Positions 55,336-63,669 of a stretch of DNA of 64,000 nt are shown here, piece after piece (the stretch's first letter is position 1; the number at the start of each line of letters is the position of its first letter). Both the position numbers and the translations under genes were made by a program. Source of the DNA: Leisingera caerulea DSM 24564 (GTDB lineage Bacteria > Pseudomonadota > Alphaproteobacteria > Rhodobacterales > Rhodobacteraceae); the NCBI RefSeq assembly GCF_000473325.1, contig NZ_KI421513.1, positions 3,357,217 through 3,421,216 on the forward strand, given 5' to 3'. The notes beneath the pieces were generated by a model. It was not told the origin of the DNA, did not search any database, and was given only the letters and a program-made list of their open reading frames with translations.

Positions 55336-57165
55336 TCAGGCGAGACTAAGGTGGTCGGGTTTCAGGCCCGCGTTGTAACGCTGCACCGCTTTCTCCATCA
55401 GCGCCTCGAAGTTGCGGGTGAATTTTTCCGTGTCATACAGCGGGCCTTGGGCGATCCCCTCTTTAATGCGCGCCTTGATGGCGGCCAGATACTCCGGATC
55501 GCGCGCCAGTTTAAGCGCCAGCGCCTGGTATTGCTGCGGTGTAGCGGCCGCAAGTTCAGGCACCCCGGCGCAATGCACCAGGCTGGTCGCCACCCGCGCG
55601 GCGAATTGCTTGCCGGTCTTGGTGACAACCGGCACTCCCGCCCAAAGCGCGTCACTGGCGGTGGTGTGCGCATTCACCGCAAAGGTATCAAGGAATACAT
55701 CCGCCAGCTGCAGGCGGGCAAGATGCTCTTTCTGACCCGCAAATCCCGCAAAAACGATGCGCTCCGGCCCGATGCCGCGTTTCTTAGCTTCCTTCAGGAT
55801 GTACTCGCAGGTCTTGTCCCGGGGTGCATAGAACCACAGCACGCTGTCCGGAACGCGGTCCAGCAATTTCATCCAGACGTCGAATTCGTCCGGGGACACC
55901 TTGTAAGGGCTGTTGAAGGAACAGAAAACAAAGGCGTCCTCGGGCAGCCCCACTTCAGCCCGCGACGGAACAGTGTCCGCGGCAGCGCGCTGATCATCGT
56001 TGGGCTGATAGCAGTCCGGCATGTAAAGAATTTTTTCCGTGTAGTACTTGCGCAGCTTTCCGGGGATAGTGACGGGATCGGCGATCATGTAGTCCATTTG
56101 GTCCACCCCGGTCGTCCCCGGATACCCCAGATATGTCACATGCACCGGCGCCAGACGGTCGTTGAAGATGTTCACCCGGTTGCCCTTGGTATAGCCCTTG
56201 AGGTCAATGGCAATATCCAGGCCATCCTCACGCGCGACGGCAGCGATTTCGTCGTTTTCCAGACTTGCCACTTGCTTATAGACATCCGCGGCATTTTCCG
56301 CCCGCAGGCGGCCTTCATGGTTATTCACCTCGCCGTAGTCGTAGATATAGATTTCAAACCGGTCGCGGTCATGCAGTTCCAGCTGCCGCCCGATCAGGTA
56401 CATGGTGGCGTGGTCGAAGAAGTCGTTTGAGAAATACCCCAGCCGGATCTTGCGGCCTTCCGCCCGCGGACGTTCGAATTCGATCCCGGAAGTATCTACT
56501 TTGGCAAGTTCCGCAGCCTTGACCGAGAACTTCATTTGCAGTCCTGGATCATCAACCATCGACAAGAAGGCAAACGGGTCAATGCCGACATCCGTCTTGC
56601 GGAACACCTGAACCCGCTTCTCCCGGTTCCCCAGATCTGTCCAATCGCAGATCCGGCGGCGCAGGTAGACAAGCCTGGCCAGCGCCGTCGCATTGTTCGG
56701 ATCGAATTTCACCGCAGCATCGAAATAGTTGATCGCCTCTTCATCCTGGTTCAGCCGCATCAGGTAAGTTCCGATGTAAGACAGGCATTTGGAGTTAGAG
56801 GGATCCAGCCGCAGCGCATCAATATGGGCCAGGATCGCCTTTTCAGGGCGGTTCATCATTTCCAGCACTTCGCCGAGCGAGGCATAAATCATCCGGTTCT
56901 TGTCATCCAGCTTCAGCGCTTGGCGCAAAAGGTATTCGGCATCGCTGAATTGACGTTTCAACGCCAGCTTGCGGGCCTTTGCGTGCAACGCCACGGCCTG
57001 CTCCTGCGGCGTGCCGTTAGATTGCTTGATCATCCCGTGCCGCATCGCCATCGCAAAATCGGCGCGGCCGTTGCTGCTGACCGCGCCGGCAAATTCCTGT
57101 TTCGAGCGGTCCGGATTTTCGGGTCCCGAGGATGCCAGAAAATGCTGCGCCTGAGAGTTCGCCAC
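55336..57165 (-). CDS. TPR-containing glycosyltransferase family 41 (O-GlcNAc transferase-like)
   Basis: A 609-residue soluble protein: TPR repeats (about 55-180) followed by the two-part GT41 catalytic region (about 225-600) with HVTYLGYPGTTGVDQMDYMI, CSFNSPYKVSPDEFDVWMK and VFLDTFAVNAHTTASDAL. In eukaryotes this family puts GlcNAc on Ser/Thr; bacterial members modify, for example, flagellins or elongation factors. No acceptor is evident here. I chose a GTG start at 57165 (AAAGGAGC upstream, reading VANSQAQHF); the frame is open upstream but lacks a better site. Confidence 0.88.
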   Translation of the reverse strand: MANSQAQHFLASSGPENPDRSKQEFAGAVSSNGRADFAMAMRHGMIKQSNGTPQEQAVALHAKARKLALKRQFSDAEYLLRQALKLDDKNRMIYASLGEVLEMMNRPEKAILAHIDALRLDPSNSKCLSYIGTYLMRLNQDEEAINYFDAAVKFDPNNATALARLVYLRRRICDWTDLGNREKRVQVFRKTDVGIDPFAFLSMVDDPGLQMKFSVKAAELAKVDTSGIEFERPRAEGRKIRLGYFSNDFFDHATMYLIGRQLELHDRDRFEIYIYDYGEVNNHEGRLRAENAADVYKQVASLENDEIAAVAREDGLDIAIDLKGYTKGNRVNIFNDRLAPVHVTYLGYPGTTGVDQMDYMIADPVTIPGKLRKYYTEKILYMPDCYQPNDDQRAAADTVPSRAEVGLPEDAFVFCSFNSPYKVSPDEFDVWMKLLDRVPDSVLWFYAPRDKTCEYILKEAKKRGIGPERIVFAGFAGQKEHLARLQLADVFLDTFAVNAHTTASDALWAGVPVVTKTGKQFAARVATSLVHCAGVPELAAATPQQYQALALKLARDPEYLAAIKARIKEGIAQGPLYDTEKFTRNFEALMEKAVQRYNAGLKPDHLSLA

Positions 57166-57397
57166 TGCGTTTGCTCCTTTTGGAATGCCTCTGCAGGATT
57201 CACCTGCGAGTGATCTGTTTGGGACAGAGTTTCCGCGAAGTTTGTTAATTTTTTCCTCACCGGGCAGGCTCCGTGCCCGCGCCGCCCTGCGGCATTGCTG
57301 CACGGCGGCTTTGCATTTGCGCAGCTTGCCTCAGCGTCCGCCGCCCGTTATTAAATAAACAACTGTTCAATTCATTGCGCCACGGGAGGAGCCGAAC

Positions 57398-58537
57398 ATG
57401 GATTTCGCACTCACAGAGGAACAGCAAGCCATCTTCGACATGGCCCAAGCCTTTGGCCAGGAAAACATCGCGCCGCACGCCCGCCAGTGGGAAAAAGACG
57501 GCACCATCCCCAAATCGCTGTGGCCGCAGCTGGCGGAATTGGGCTTTGGCGGGCTCTATGTCTCCGAGGAATACGGCGGCTCCGGCCTCAGCCGGCTTGA
57601 CGCCACCCTGGTGTTCGAAGCGCTGGCGATGGCCGACCCTGCCGTCGGCTCCTTCCTGTCGATCCACAACATGTGCGGTGGCATGATCGACAAGTTCGGC
57701 TCGGAAGAGACCAAGCAGAAATGGCTGCCCAGCCTGTGCTCGATGGAGAAGATCTTCTCCTACTGCCTGACCGAACCGGGCTCCGGCTCCGATGCGGCGG
57801 CGCTGAAAACCCGCGCCGAGCGCACCAATGAAGGCTACACGCTGAACGGGACCAAGGCGTTCATCTCCGGCGGCTCCTACTCCGACGCCTATGTCGTGAT
57901 GTGCCGCACCGGCGAGGACGGCCCCAAGGGCATTTCCACCGTGGTGGTCGAGGACGGCAACCCGGGCCTGTCTTTCGGCGCGCTGGAGGACAAGATGGGC
58001 TGGAAGGCGCAGCCCACCTCGCAGGTGCAGTTCGACGATTGCGCGATCCCCGCGGACAACCTGATCGGCGAGGAAGGCAAAGGCTTCTCCTATGCCATGG
58101 CCGGCCTCGACGGCGGCCGTCTGAACATTTCAGCCGGCGCTCTGGGCGGTGCCCAGGCGGCGCTGGATCAAACCGTGCAGTACATGTCCGAGCGCAAGGC
58201 CTTTGGCAAATCCATCAACCAGTTCCAGGCGCTGCAGTTCCGGCTGGCGGAATATGAAACCCGCCTGCAGGCCGCCCGCACCTTCCTGCGCCAGGCGGCG
58301 TGGAAACTGGACAACGGCGCCCATGACGCCACCAAGTTCTGCGCCATGGCCAAGCTGATGGTCACCGACACTGCGTTTGACGTCGCCAACGGCTGCCTGC
58401 AGTTGCACGGCGGTTACGGCTATCTTGCCGACTACGGGGTGGAGAAGATCGTGCGCGACCTGCGTGTCCACCAGATTCTGGAAGGCACCAACGAAATCAT
58501 GCGCCTGATCGTCGCGCGCCAGCTGATTGCAGAGTAA
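57398..58537 (+). CDS. Acyl-CoA dehydrogenase, probably isobutyryl-CoA dehydrogenase
   Basis: FAD enzyme making methacrylyl-CoA from isobutyryl-CoA in valine breakdown. The 379-residue protein has FSYCLTEPGSGSDAAALKT, the FAD loop, KAFGKSINQFQALQFRLAEY and the C-terminal base Glu in HQILEGTNEIMRLIVARQL. GGGAGGAG precedes the ATG. The hydrolase and mmsB follow directly, supporting the assignment to the valine branch rather than a general acyl-CoA dehydrogenase. Confidence 0.9.
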   Translation: MDFALTEEQQAIFDMAQAFGQENIAPHARQWEKDGTIPKSLWPQLAELGFGGLYVSEEYGGSGLSRLDATLVFEALAMADPAVGSFLSIHNMCGGMIDKFGSEETKQKWLPSLCSMEKIFSYCLTEPGSGSDAAALKTRAERTNEGYTLNGTKAFISGGSYSDAYVVMCRTGEDGPKGISTVVVEDGNPGLSFGALEDKMGWKAQPTSQVQFDDCAIPADNLIGEEGKGFSYAMAGLDGGRLNISAGALGGAQAALDQTVQYMSERKAFGKSINQFQALQFRLAEYETRLQAARTFLRQAAWKLDNGAHDATKFCAMAKLMVTDTAFDVANGCLQLHGGYGYLADYGVEKIVRDLRVHQILEGTNEIMRLIVARQLIAE

Positions 58538-58588
58538 CCTGCAATCAGCACATTGCCCGCGGCAAGACATACTGACGGAGCACGCCCG

Positions 58589-59635
58589 ATGAGTGATATC
58601 CATATCCGCAAGTCCGGCCACGCCGGCCGCATCACCTTCACCCGCCCCAAGGCGCTGAATGCGATGAGCTATGACATGTGCATGGCAATCGACGCCGCCA
58701 TGCGCGACTGGGCCAATGATGACAGCGTCAAACTGGTGGTGATCGACGCCGAGGGCGACAAGGCCTTCTGCGCCGGCGGCGATATTGCCGAGCTCTATGA
58801 CACCGGCACCAAGGGCGACTACAGCTATGGCCGCACCTTCTGGCGGGATGAGTACCGCCTGAACGCGCGGATCTTTGAATACAAGAAGCCGGTGATCAGC
58901 TTCATGCAGGGCTTCACCATGGGCGGCGGCGTTGGCATCGGCTGCCACGGCACCCACCGGGTGGTCGGCGAAAGCAGCCAGATCGCCATGCCAGAGGTCG
59001 GCATCGGTCTGGTGCCGGACGTGGGCGGCTCGCTGATGCTGACGCTGGCACCGGATCACCTGGGTGAATACCTCGGCATGACGGCGGCGCGGATGGGCGC
59101 GGATGACGCCATCCTCGCAGGTTTTGCCGACTGTTTCATTCCGCAGGACCAATGGCCCGCGCTGATTGCCGCGCTGGAAGAAACCGGCAGTGCCAAGCTG
59201 GTCGAGGATGCCGCCCAGCCCGCCCCCGAAGGCAAGCTGCGCGCGGTCCGCGAGGACACTGCCAGACACTTCGGCAAGGACAGCCTTGAGGCCATCCTGC
59301 AAAGCCTGCAGGCGGAGGAAAGCGATTTTTCCGTCGCTGCGCTGAAGTCGCTGAACCGCAACTCGCCGCTGTCAATGGCCTGCACGCTGGAGATGCTGCG
59401 CCGCTTGCGCGCCGATGGCCCCGCGATCCGCCGCGCGCTGGACCTGGAATACCGCTTTACCTACCGCGCGATGGAAAAAGGCGATTTCCTCGAGGGCATC
59501 CGGGCCCAGATCATTGACAAGGACCGCAATCCGCAGTGGCAATTTGCCGGCCAGGCGGTCCCCGCGTCTGCGGTCGAGGACATGCTGGCGCCGCTCGGCG
59601 CGGATGCGCTGACATTTGAGGAGGAACTCGTATGA
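58589..59635 (+). CDS. 3-Hydroxyisobutyryl-CoA hydrolase (enoyl-CoA hydratase/isomerase family)
   Basis: A 348-residue crotonase-fold hydrolase releasing free 3-hydroxyisobutyrate. FCAGGDIAELYDTGTKGDY, GFTMGGGVGIGCHGTHRVV and IAMPEVGIGLVPDVGGSLML are the family blocks (HIBCH type, with the extended C-terminal half through FTYRAMEKGDFLEGIRA). ATG 58589 follows ACGGAG; the frame is open 36 bases more. It overlaps mmsB by four bases (ATGA). Confidence 0.92.
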   Translation: MSDIHIRKSGHAGRITFTRPKALNAMSYDMCMAIDAAMRDWANDDSVKLVVIDAEGDKAFCAGGDIAELYDTGTKGDYSYGRTFWRDEYRLNARIFEYKKPVISFMQGFTMGGGVGIGCHGTHRVVGESSQIAMPEVGIGLVPDVGGSLMLTLAPDHLGEYLGMTAARMGADDAILAGFADCFIPQDQWPALIAALEETGSAKLVEDAAQPAPEGKLRAVREDTARHFGKDSLEAILQSLQAEESDFSVAALKSLNRNSPLSMACTLEMLRRLRADGPAIRRALDLEYRFTYRAMEKGDFLEGIRAQIIDKDRNPQWQFAGQAVPASAVEDMLAPLGADALTFEEELV

Positions 59636-60507
59636 AGATCGGATTTATCGGACTTGGCAACATGGGCGGCCCGATGGCCGCCAACCTGGCCAAGGCGGGC
59701 CATGAGGTCACCGGATTTGACATGGCCGATGTCAGCATCGAGGGCGTGACCATGGCGGCCTCCGGCCCCGAGGCCGCGGCAGGCGCCGATGCCGTCATTA
59801 CCATGCTGCCCAACGGCGCCATCCTGCGCCTGGTCGCGGCTGAGGTGATCCCGGCCATGACCAAGGGTGCGGCTTTCATCGACTGCTCCACCGTCGATGT
59901 GGACTCCGCCCGCGCCGTGGCGGAACAGGCTGCGGATGCGGGCCTGATGTTCGTCGACGCGCCGGTCTCCGGCGGCATCGGCGGCGCCGCAGGCGGCACG
60001 CTGACCTTCATGGCCGGCGGCTCGGCTGAGGCGTTTGCGGCGGCGGAACCTCTCTTTGACATCATGGGCCAGAAGGCCGTGCATTGCGGCGAGGCCGGCG
60101 CGGGCCAGGCCGCCAAGATCTGCAACAACATGATCCTGGGCGTCACCATGATCGCCACCTGCGAGGCCTTTGCCCTGGCTGACAAGCTGGGTCTCGACCG
60201 GCAGAAGATGTTCGATGTGGTCTCCACCTCCTCCGGCTACAGCTGGACCATGAACGCCTATTGCCCGGCCCCCGGCGTTGGCCCGCAGTCGCCCGCCGAC
60301 AACAACTACCAGCCGGGCTTTGCAGCGGAACTGATGCTCAAGGATCTGGGCCTCAGCCAGCAGGCCGCCGAAAGCGCTGATGCCGACACGCCGATGGGCG
60401 AACTGGCGATGGCGCTCTACAAGAAGTTCGTCGAGGAGGAAGATGGAAAAGGCATGGATTTCTCCGCCATGCTGCCCCGTTTTGAAAAGCGCGGCCGCGA
60501 GGGCTGA
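59632..60507 (+). CDS. mmsB: 3-Hydroxyisobutyrate dehydrogenase
   Basis: NAD-dependent oxidation to methylmalonate semialdehyde, the MmsA substrate. The 291-residue protein has the Rossmann IGLGNMGGPMAANLAKAGHE, FVDAPVSGGIGGAAGGTL and the catalytic Lys in GAGQAAKICNNM. It ends the acyl-CoA dehydrogenase-hydrolase-mmsB operon. Confidence 0.96.
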   Translation: MKIGFIGLGNMGGPMAANLAKAGHEVTGFDMADVSIEGVTMAASGPEAAAGADAVITMLPNGAILRLVAAEVIPAMTKGAAFIDCSTVDVDSARAVAEQAADAGLMFVDAPVSGGIGGAAGGTLTFMAGGSAEAFAAAEPLFDIMGQKAVHCGEAGAGQAAKICNNMILGVTMIATCEAFALADKLGLDRQKMFDVVSTSSGYSWTMNAYCPAPGVGPQSPADNNYQPGFAAELMLKDLGLSQQAAESADADTPMGELAMALYKKFVEEEDGKGMDFSAMLPRFEKRGREG

Positions 60508-60552
60508 CACGCCCGGCCGGTTCTTTTCGGATCCGGCAGCGTCAGCACCGCC

Positions 60553-60583
60553 AAAGGCCGGCCCCGCACAGGGCCGGCCTTTG
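60553..60583 (+). terminator. Terminator after mmsB
   Basis: AAAGGCCGGCCC / GGGCCGGCCTTT, a 12-bp perfect stem with a 6-base loop; the tail is weak (TTTGC). Confidence 0.8.
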
Positions 60584-60735
60584 CTATTCATCCGACTGCC
60601 CCCGCCAGCAATCACACGTAAAGTTTTATTAAACATCCGGTTTTAGACGCCGCGCTGCCACAGTTCTGTCCAACTTCTCCACCATTCCGGTAAGCAACCG
60701 TAAAACCTTGCACACCCGGAGGCAGGCTGCACGAC

Positions 60736-62310
60736 ATGGCCACCGCAACGGAACTGAACGTCGACACAAACGCCACCGCTCAGCAGATGGCAGAGGAAAT
60801 CTTTGGCGACGGCGTCACAGTGACCACCGCCACTTACAGCGGCGATGCGCTGTCCTCGGGCATCTATTCCGGCGCCGATACCACAACCCCGGGCGTGGCC
60901 CCTGCGGATTCCGGTGTGATCCTGTCAACCGGCTACGCCCGCGACTTCACAAACAGCGACGGCACCACCAACACCAACCAGCGGGCCGATACCACCACCA
61001 ACACCAGCGGTGTGGACGGGGATGCGGACTTCAACACGCTGGCAGGCACTCAGACCTATGACGCCTCCATACTCGAGTTCGAATTCGTTCCCGACGGCGA
61101 CACGCTGACCATCGACTTTGTGCTGTCCTCCGAGGAATACCCGGAGTTCGTGAACTCCCAGTACAACGACGTGGTCGGCGTCTGGGTGAACGGGGTCGAG
61201 GCACAGGTCTCCATCGGAGACGGCACCGCCTCGATCGGCAATATCAACGATGGCACCGAAAACATCTACGTCGACAACACCGGCGACAATTTCAACACCG
61301 AGATGGACGGCTTCACCATCACGCTGACGTTTGTCGCACCGGTGAATGCGGGTGAAGTCAACACCTTGAAAATCGGCGTCGCGGACACCTCCGACGTTGC
61401 CTATGACACCAACCTGCTGATTGCAGGCGGTTCGGTGCAGACAGCCGTTGTTGCCCAAGATGATCAGGAAGACATCGCCATCGGCAAAACCAGGGTGATT
61501 GATGTCCTGGAAAACGACAGCACCGCCGCCGGCGGCACGCTGAGCATCACCCATATCAACGACCAGCAGGTCGCTGCCGGCGACACCGTCACGCTGACCA
61601 CCGGGCAGCAGATCACCCTGAACGCCGATGGCACCCTTACCGTGGTCACCGACGGCGACCTGGAAACCGTCTATTTCAACTACACCGCCGATAACGGCGA
61701 GGGCAATTCCGACACCGGCCTGGTGGAGATCAATCAGACCGTGCCATGCTTCCTGCGCGGCACCATGATCCGGGTGCCGGGCGGCGAAATCGCGGTTGAG
61801 GACCTGCGCCCCGGCATGGAGGTCCTGACCTGCGACAACGGCCCCCAGGTGCTGCTATGGACCGGCAGCCGCCGCACCGCCTGCACACCGGACACGGCCC
61901 CGATCCGCTTTGCCCCGGACAGCTGCGGCAATGACCGCGACCTCTATGTCTCGCCGCAGCACCGGATGGTGGTGTCCGGCGCGATGGCAGAACTGCTGTT
62001 CGGGGAAACCGAAGTGCTGGTCAAGGCCAAGGACCTGGTCAACGACAGGACCGTCCGCCCGGCGCTTGAGCTGGAAGAGGCGGAGTACTACCACCTGCTG
62101 TTCGGCAGCCACCAGATTCTCTGGGCCAACGGTGCTCTCAGCGAAAGCTATCAGCCCGGCCCGGAAACCGCGGCCGGCTTCGACGCCGGAACGCAAGCGG
62201 AAATCCGCGACTTGTTCCCGGACCTTTGCGCAGAAACCGGCCGCGGCTGCGGAAATGCCGCCCGGCTGTCCCTGCGCAGCTACGAAGCGCGGGTTATTGC
62301 CGCTGCGTAA
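60736..62310 (+). CDS. Choice-of-anchor-L protein with C-terminal Hint domain
   Basis: A 524-residue protein. The N-terminal about 235 residues are a choice-of-anchor L module (DSGVILSTGYA, DFVLSSEEYPEFVNSQYND, VVGVWVNGVEA); about 245-330 is an Ig-like/cadherin-like repeat (RVIDVLENDSTA); residues 338 to the end are a Hint domain starting Cys338 in PCFLRGTMIRV with ISPQHRM-like YVSPQHRMVV. Hint domains self-splice or self-cleave. No signal peptide is seen, typical of roseobacter Hint proteins likely exported by a type I route. Role unknown. Confidence 0.85.
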   Translation: MATATELNVDTNATAQQMAEEIFGDGVTVTTATYSGDALSSGIYSGADTTTPGVAPADSGVILSTGYARDFTNSDGTTNTNQRADTTTNTSGVDGDADFNTLAGTQTYDASILEFEFVPDGDTLTIDFVLSSEEYPEFVNSQYNDVVGVWVNGVEAQVSIGDGTASIGNINDGTENIYVDNTGDNFNTEMDGFTITLTFVAPVNAGEVNTLKIGVADTSDVAYDTNLLIAGGSVQTAVVAQDDQEDIAIGKTRVIDVLENDSTAAGGTLSITHINDQQVAAGDTVTLTTGQQITLNADGTLTVVTDGDLETVYFNYTADNGEGNSDTGLVEINQTVPCFLRGTMIRVPGGEIAVEDLRPGMEVLTCDNGPQVLLWTGSRRTACTPDTAPIRFAPDSCGNDRDLYVSPQHRMVVSGAMAELLFGETEVLVKAKDLVNDRTVRPALELEEAEYYHLLFGSHQILWANGALSESYQPGPETAAGFDAGTQAEIRDLFPDLCAETGRGCGNAARLSLRSYEARVIAAA

Positions 62311-62408
62311 CCGGCAACTGGCGGCCTGCCGCCGCCCCTTTCTCCGCTCCCTTGGATTTGCCGGACAGGCGGTTATGTGAGGGGCAGCGAAGAAAGGACC
62401 CGCTGTAA

Positions 62409-62756
62409 ATGGTACGCCGTCACATTGTTCCCTTCACCGTTCTTGCCGCGGCCTGCGCGCTGGCGATACCGCTGGCGGCCGGCAGTGGATACGACGAACC
62501 GGACCAGGCCGGATTCCAATGCCCGCCCGGGCTGGACAGGAAAGCCGCGCATTGCGTTCCTCCGTCCCAGGCCAAGAAGTTCTACCGCCGCGGCGATCAT
62601 ATTCTGGAAGACTATATCTGGATCGGCCAGCCCGGCGGCTGGGCGCCGGATCCCTATGGCAGCTATGTTCAGGCGGGCGGCTATGTGTATCAGGTCAACC
62701 GGGAAACCCACAAGGTGCTGCGCCTGATCGGCGCTGAGGCTGTGCTGGACAACTAG
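62409..62756 (+). CDS. Small secreted protein, RcnB-like C-terminus
   Basis: A 115-residue protein with a signal peptide (about 1-25, VLAAACALAIPLAAG). The mature part has a CPPGLDRKAAHC pair and ends YRRGDHILEDYIW ... GGYVYQVNRETHKVLRLIG, the layout of the periplasmic RcnB-type tail (short repeats with Gly-Asp and Tyr). RcnB limits nickel and cobalt export in E. coli; that role here is not supported by neighbours. It overlaps the end of the XRE gene by four bases, tail to tail. Confidence 0.6.
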   Translation: MVRRHIVPFTVLAAACALAIPLAAGSGYDEPDQAGFQCPPGLDRKAAHCVPPSQAKKFYRRGDHILEDYIWIGQPGGWAPDPYGSYVQAGGYVYQVNRETHKVLRLIGAEAVLDN

Positions 62757-63547
62757 CCGCCGGCGCTGTCTGCAGCACCCTGCCCGGCCATCGCCTCCAG
62801 CACCTCCCGGGTGGCCCCGTCGGCGGGGAACAGCATTTCAATGCGCAGTTCAGACATCGCCAGATCCCCGGTGCCGCCGAATTGCGTGATGGTGGAAAAG
62901 AACGACAGCACCTGCCCGCCCATCCGGTAACGCGCCGGAATCACCGCGGGCAGCAGCCCCTGCCGCAAAGCCTCCGAAGCTGCAACATTGGCCTGCAGCC
63001 GCGCCACCGCCTGTTCCAGCACCGGATCAGCGCCGAAATGCGCCAGTTCGGTCCGCAGCCGCGCCAGGCTGTGCCGCTCAACCTCTTCCAGATTGTCCAG
63101 CGCCGCCCGCAGCGCCGCATTGCCCAGCAGCGCGTCGAGCAGGCTGCTGCCTTTGCTGATCCCGGCACTGCCCAGCATCGCCGCGGCTGCCCGGTTCAGA
63201 TCCAGCAGCCGCCAGTGCCGGTCGATCATCATCGCCGGATAGGGCGCGTGCGCCGCCAGCATCTGCTCCGCCGCCTGCCACAGCGGCGCCAGTTCCGCAT
63301 CGTTCAGGTCCCGGCTCACATGGGCCGGCGCCAGCCCGGCTGCCGTCAGCAGCTGGTTGCGCGCCCCGCCCGGCATCTGCAACTCATCGCTGAGGCGCAG
63401 CACCATGCCGCGGCTGGGACGTGAACGGCCGCTTTCCAGAAATGACAAATGCCGCGCCGAGACGCCGGCCTGCAGCGCCAGCTCCATCTGACTCATCCGC
63501 CGCAGCCCGCGCCACTTCTTCAGAACCGCGCCAAAGCCTTCCGCCAT
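62753..63547 (-). CDS. XRE-family transcriptional regulator (MmyB-like)
   Basis: A 264-residue regulator with an N-terminal HTH (about 6-60: LKKWRGLRRMSQMELALQAG then VSARHLSFLESGRSRPS) and a C-terminal MmyB-like ligand-binding region (about 95-245: PYPAMMIDRHWRLLDLNRAA). Such proteins often control the divergent gene. A 15-base inverted repeat lies between this gene and the membrane-protein gene. I chose ATG 63547; the frame is open 47 codons more but reads as a non-coding shadow. Confidence 0.86.
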   Translation of the reverse strand: MAEGFGAVLKKWRGLRRMSQMELALQAGVSARHLSFLESGRSRPSRGMVLRLSDELQMPGGARNQLLTAAGLAPAHVSRDLNDAELAPLWQAAEQMLAAHAPYPAMMIDRHWRLLDLNRAAAAMLGSAGISKGSSLLDALLGNAALRAALDNLEEVERHSLARLRTELAHFGADPVLEQAVARLQANVAASEALRQGLLPAVIPARYRMGGQVLSFFSTITQFGGTGDLAMSELRIEMLFPADGATREVLEAMAGQGAADSAGG

Positions 63548-63597
63548 CGTCTGCCTCCGTTTTTGCGCAGCATAGACGCCTCCGCGCCGGATAACAC

Positions 63598-63612
63598 TTA
63601 CCTCCCAGGTAA
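63598..63612. promoter_or_regulatory. Candidate operator TTACCT-N3-AGGTAA
   Basis: Perfect 6-base-arm inverted repeat, 51 bases upstream of the XRE start codon and 57 upstream of the divergent gene. XRE-family dimers bind sites of this form, so autoregulation with control of the divergent gene is likely. Confidence 0.55.
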
Positions 63613-63669
63613 TTGTTTTGCGTCCGGTTCGCGCGGCATCCTGCAGCGGACACAATACAGGAGCATCCC

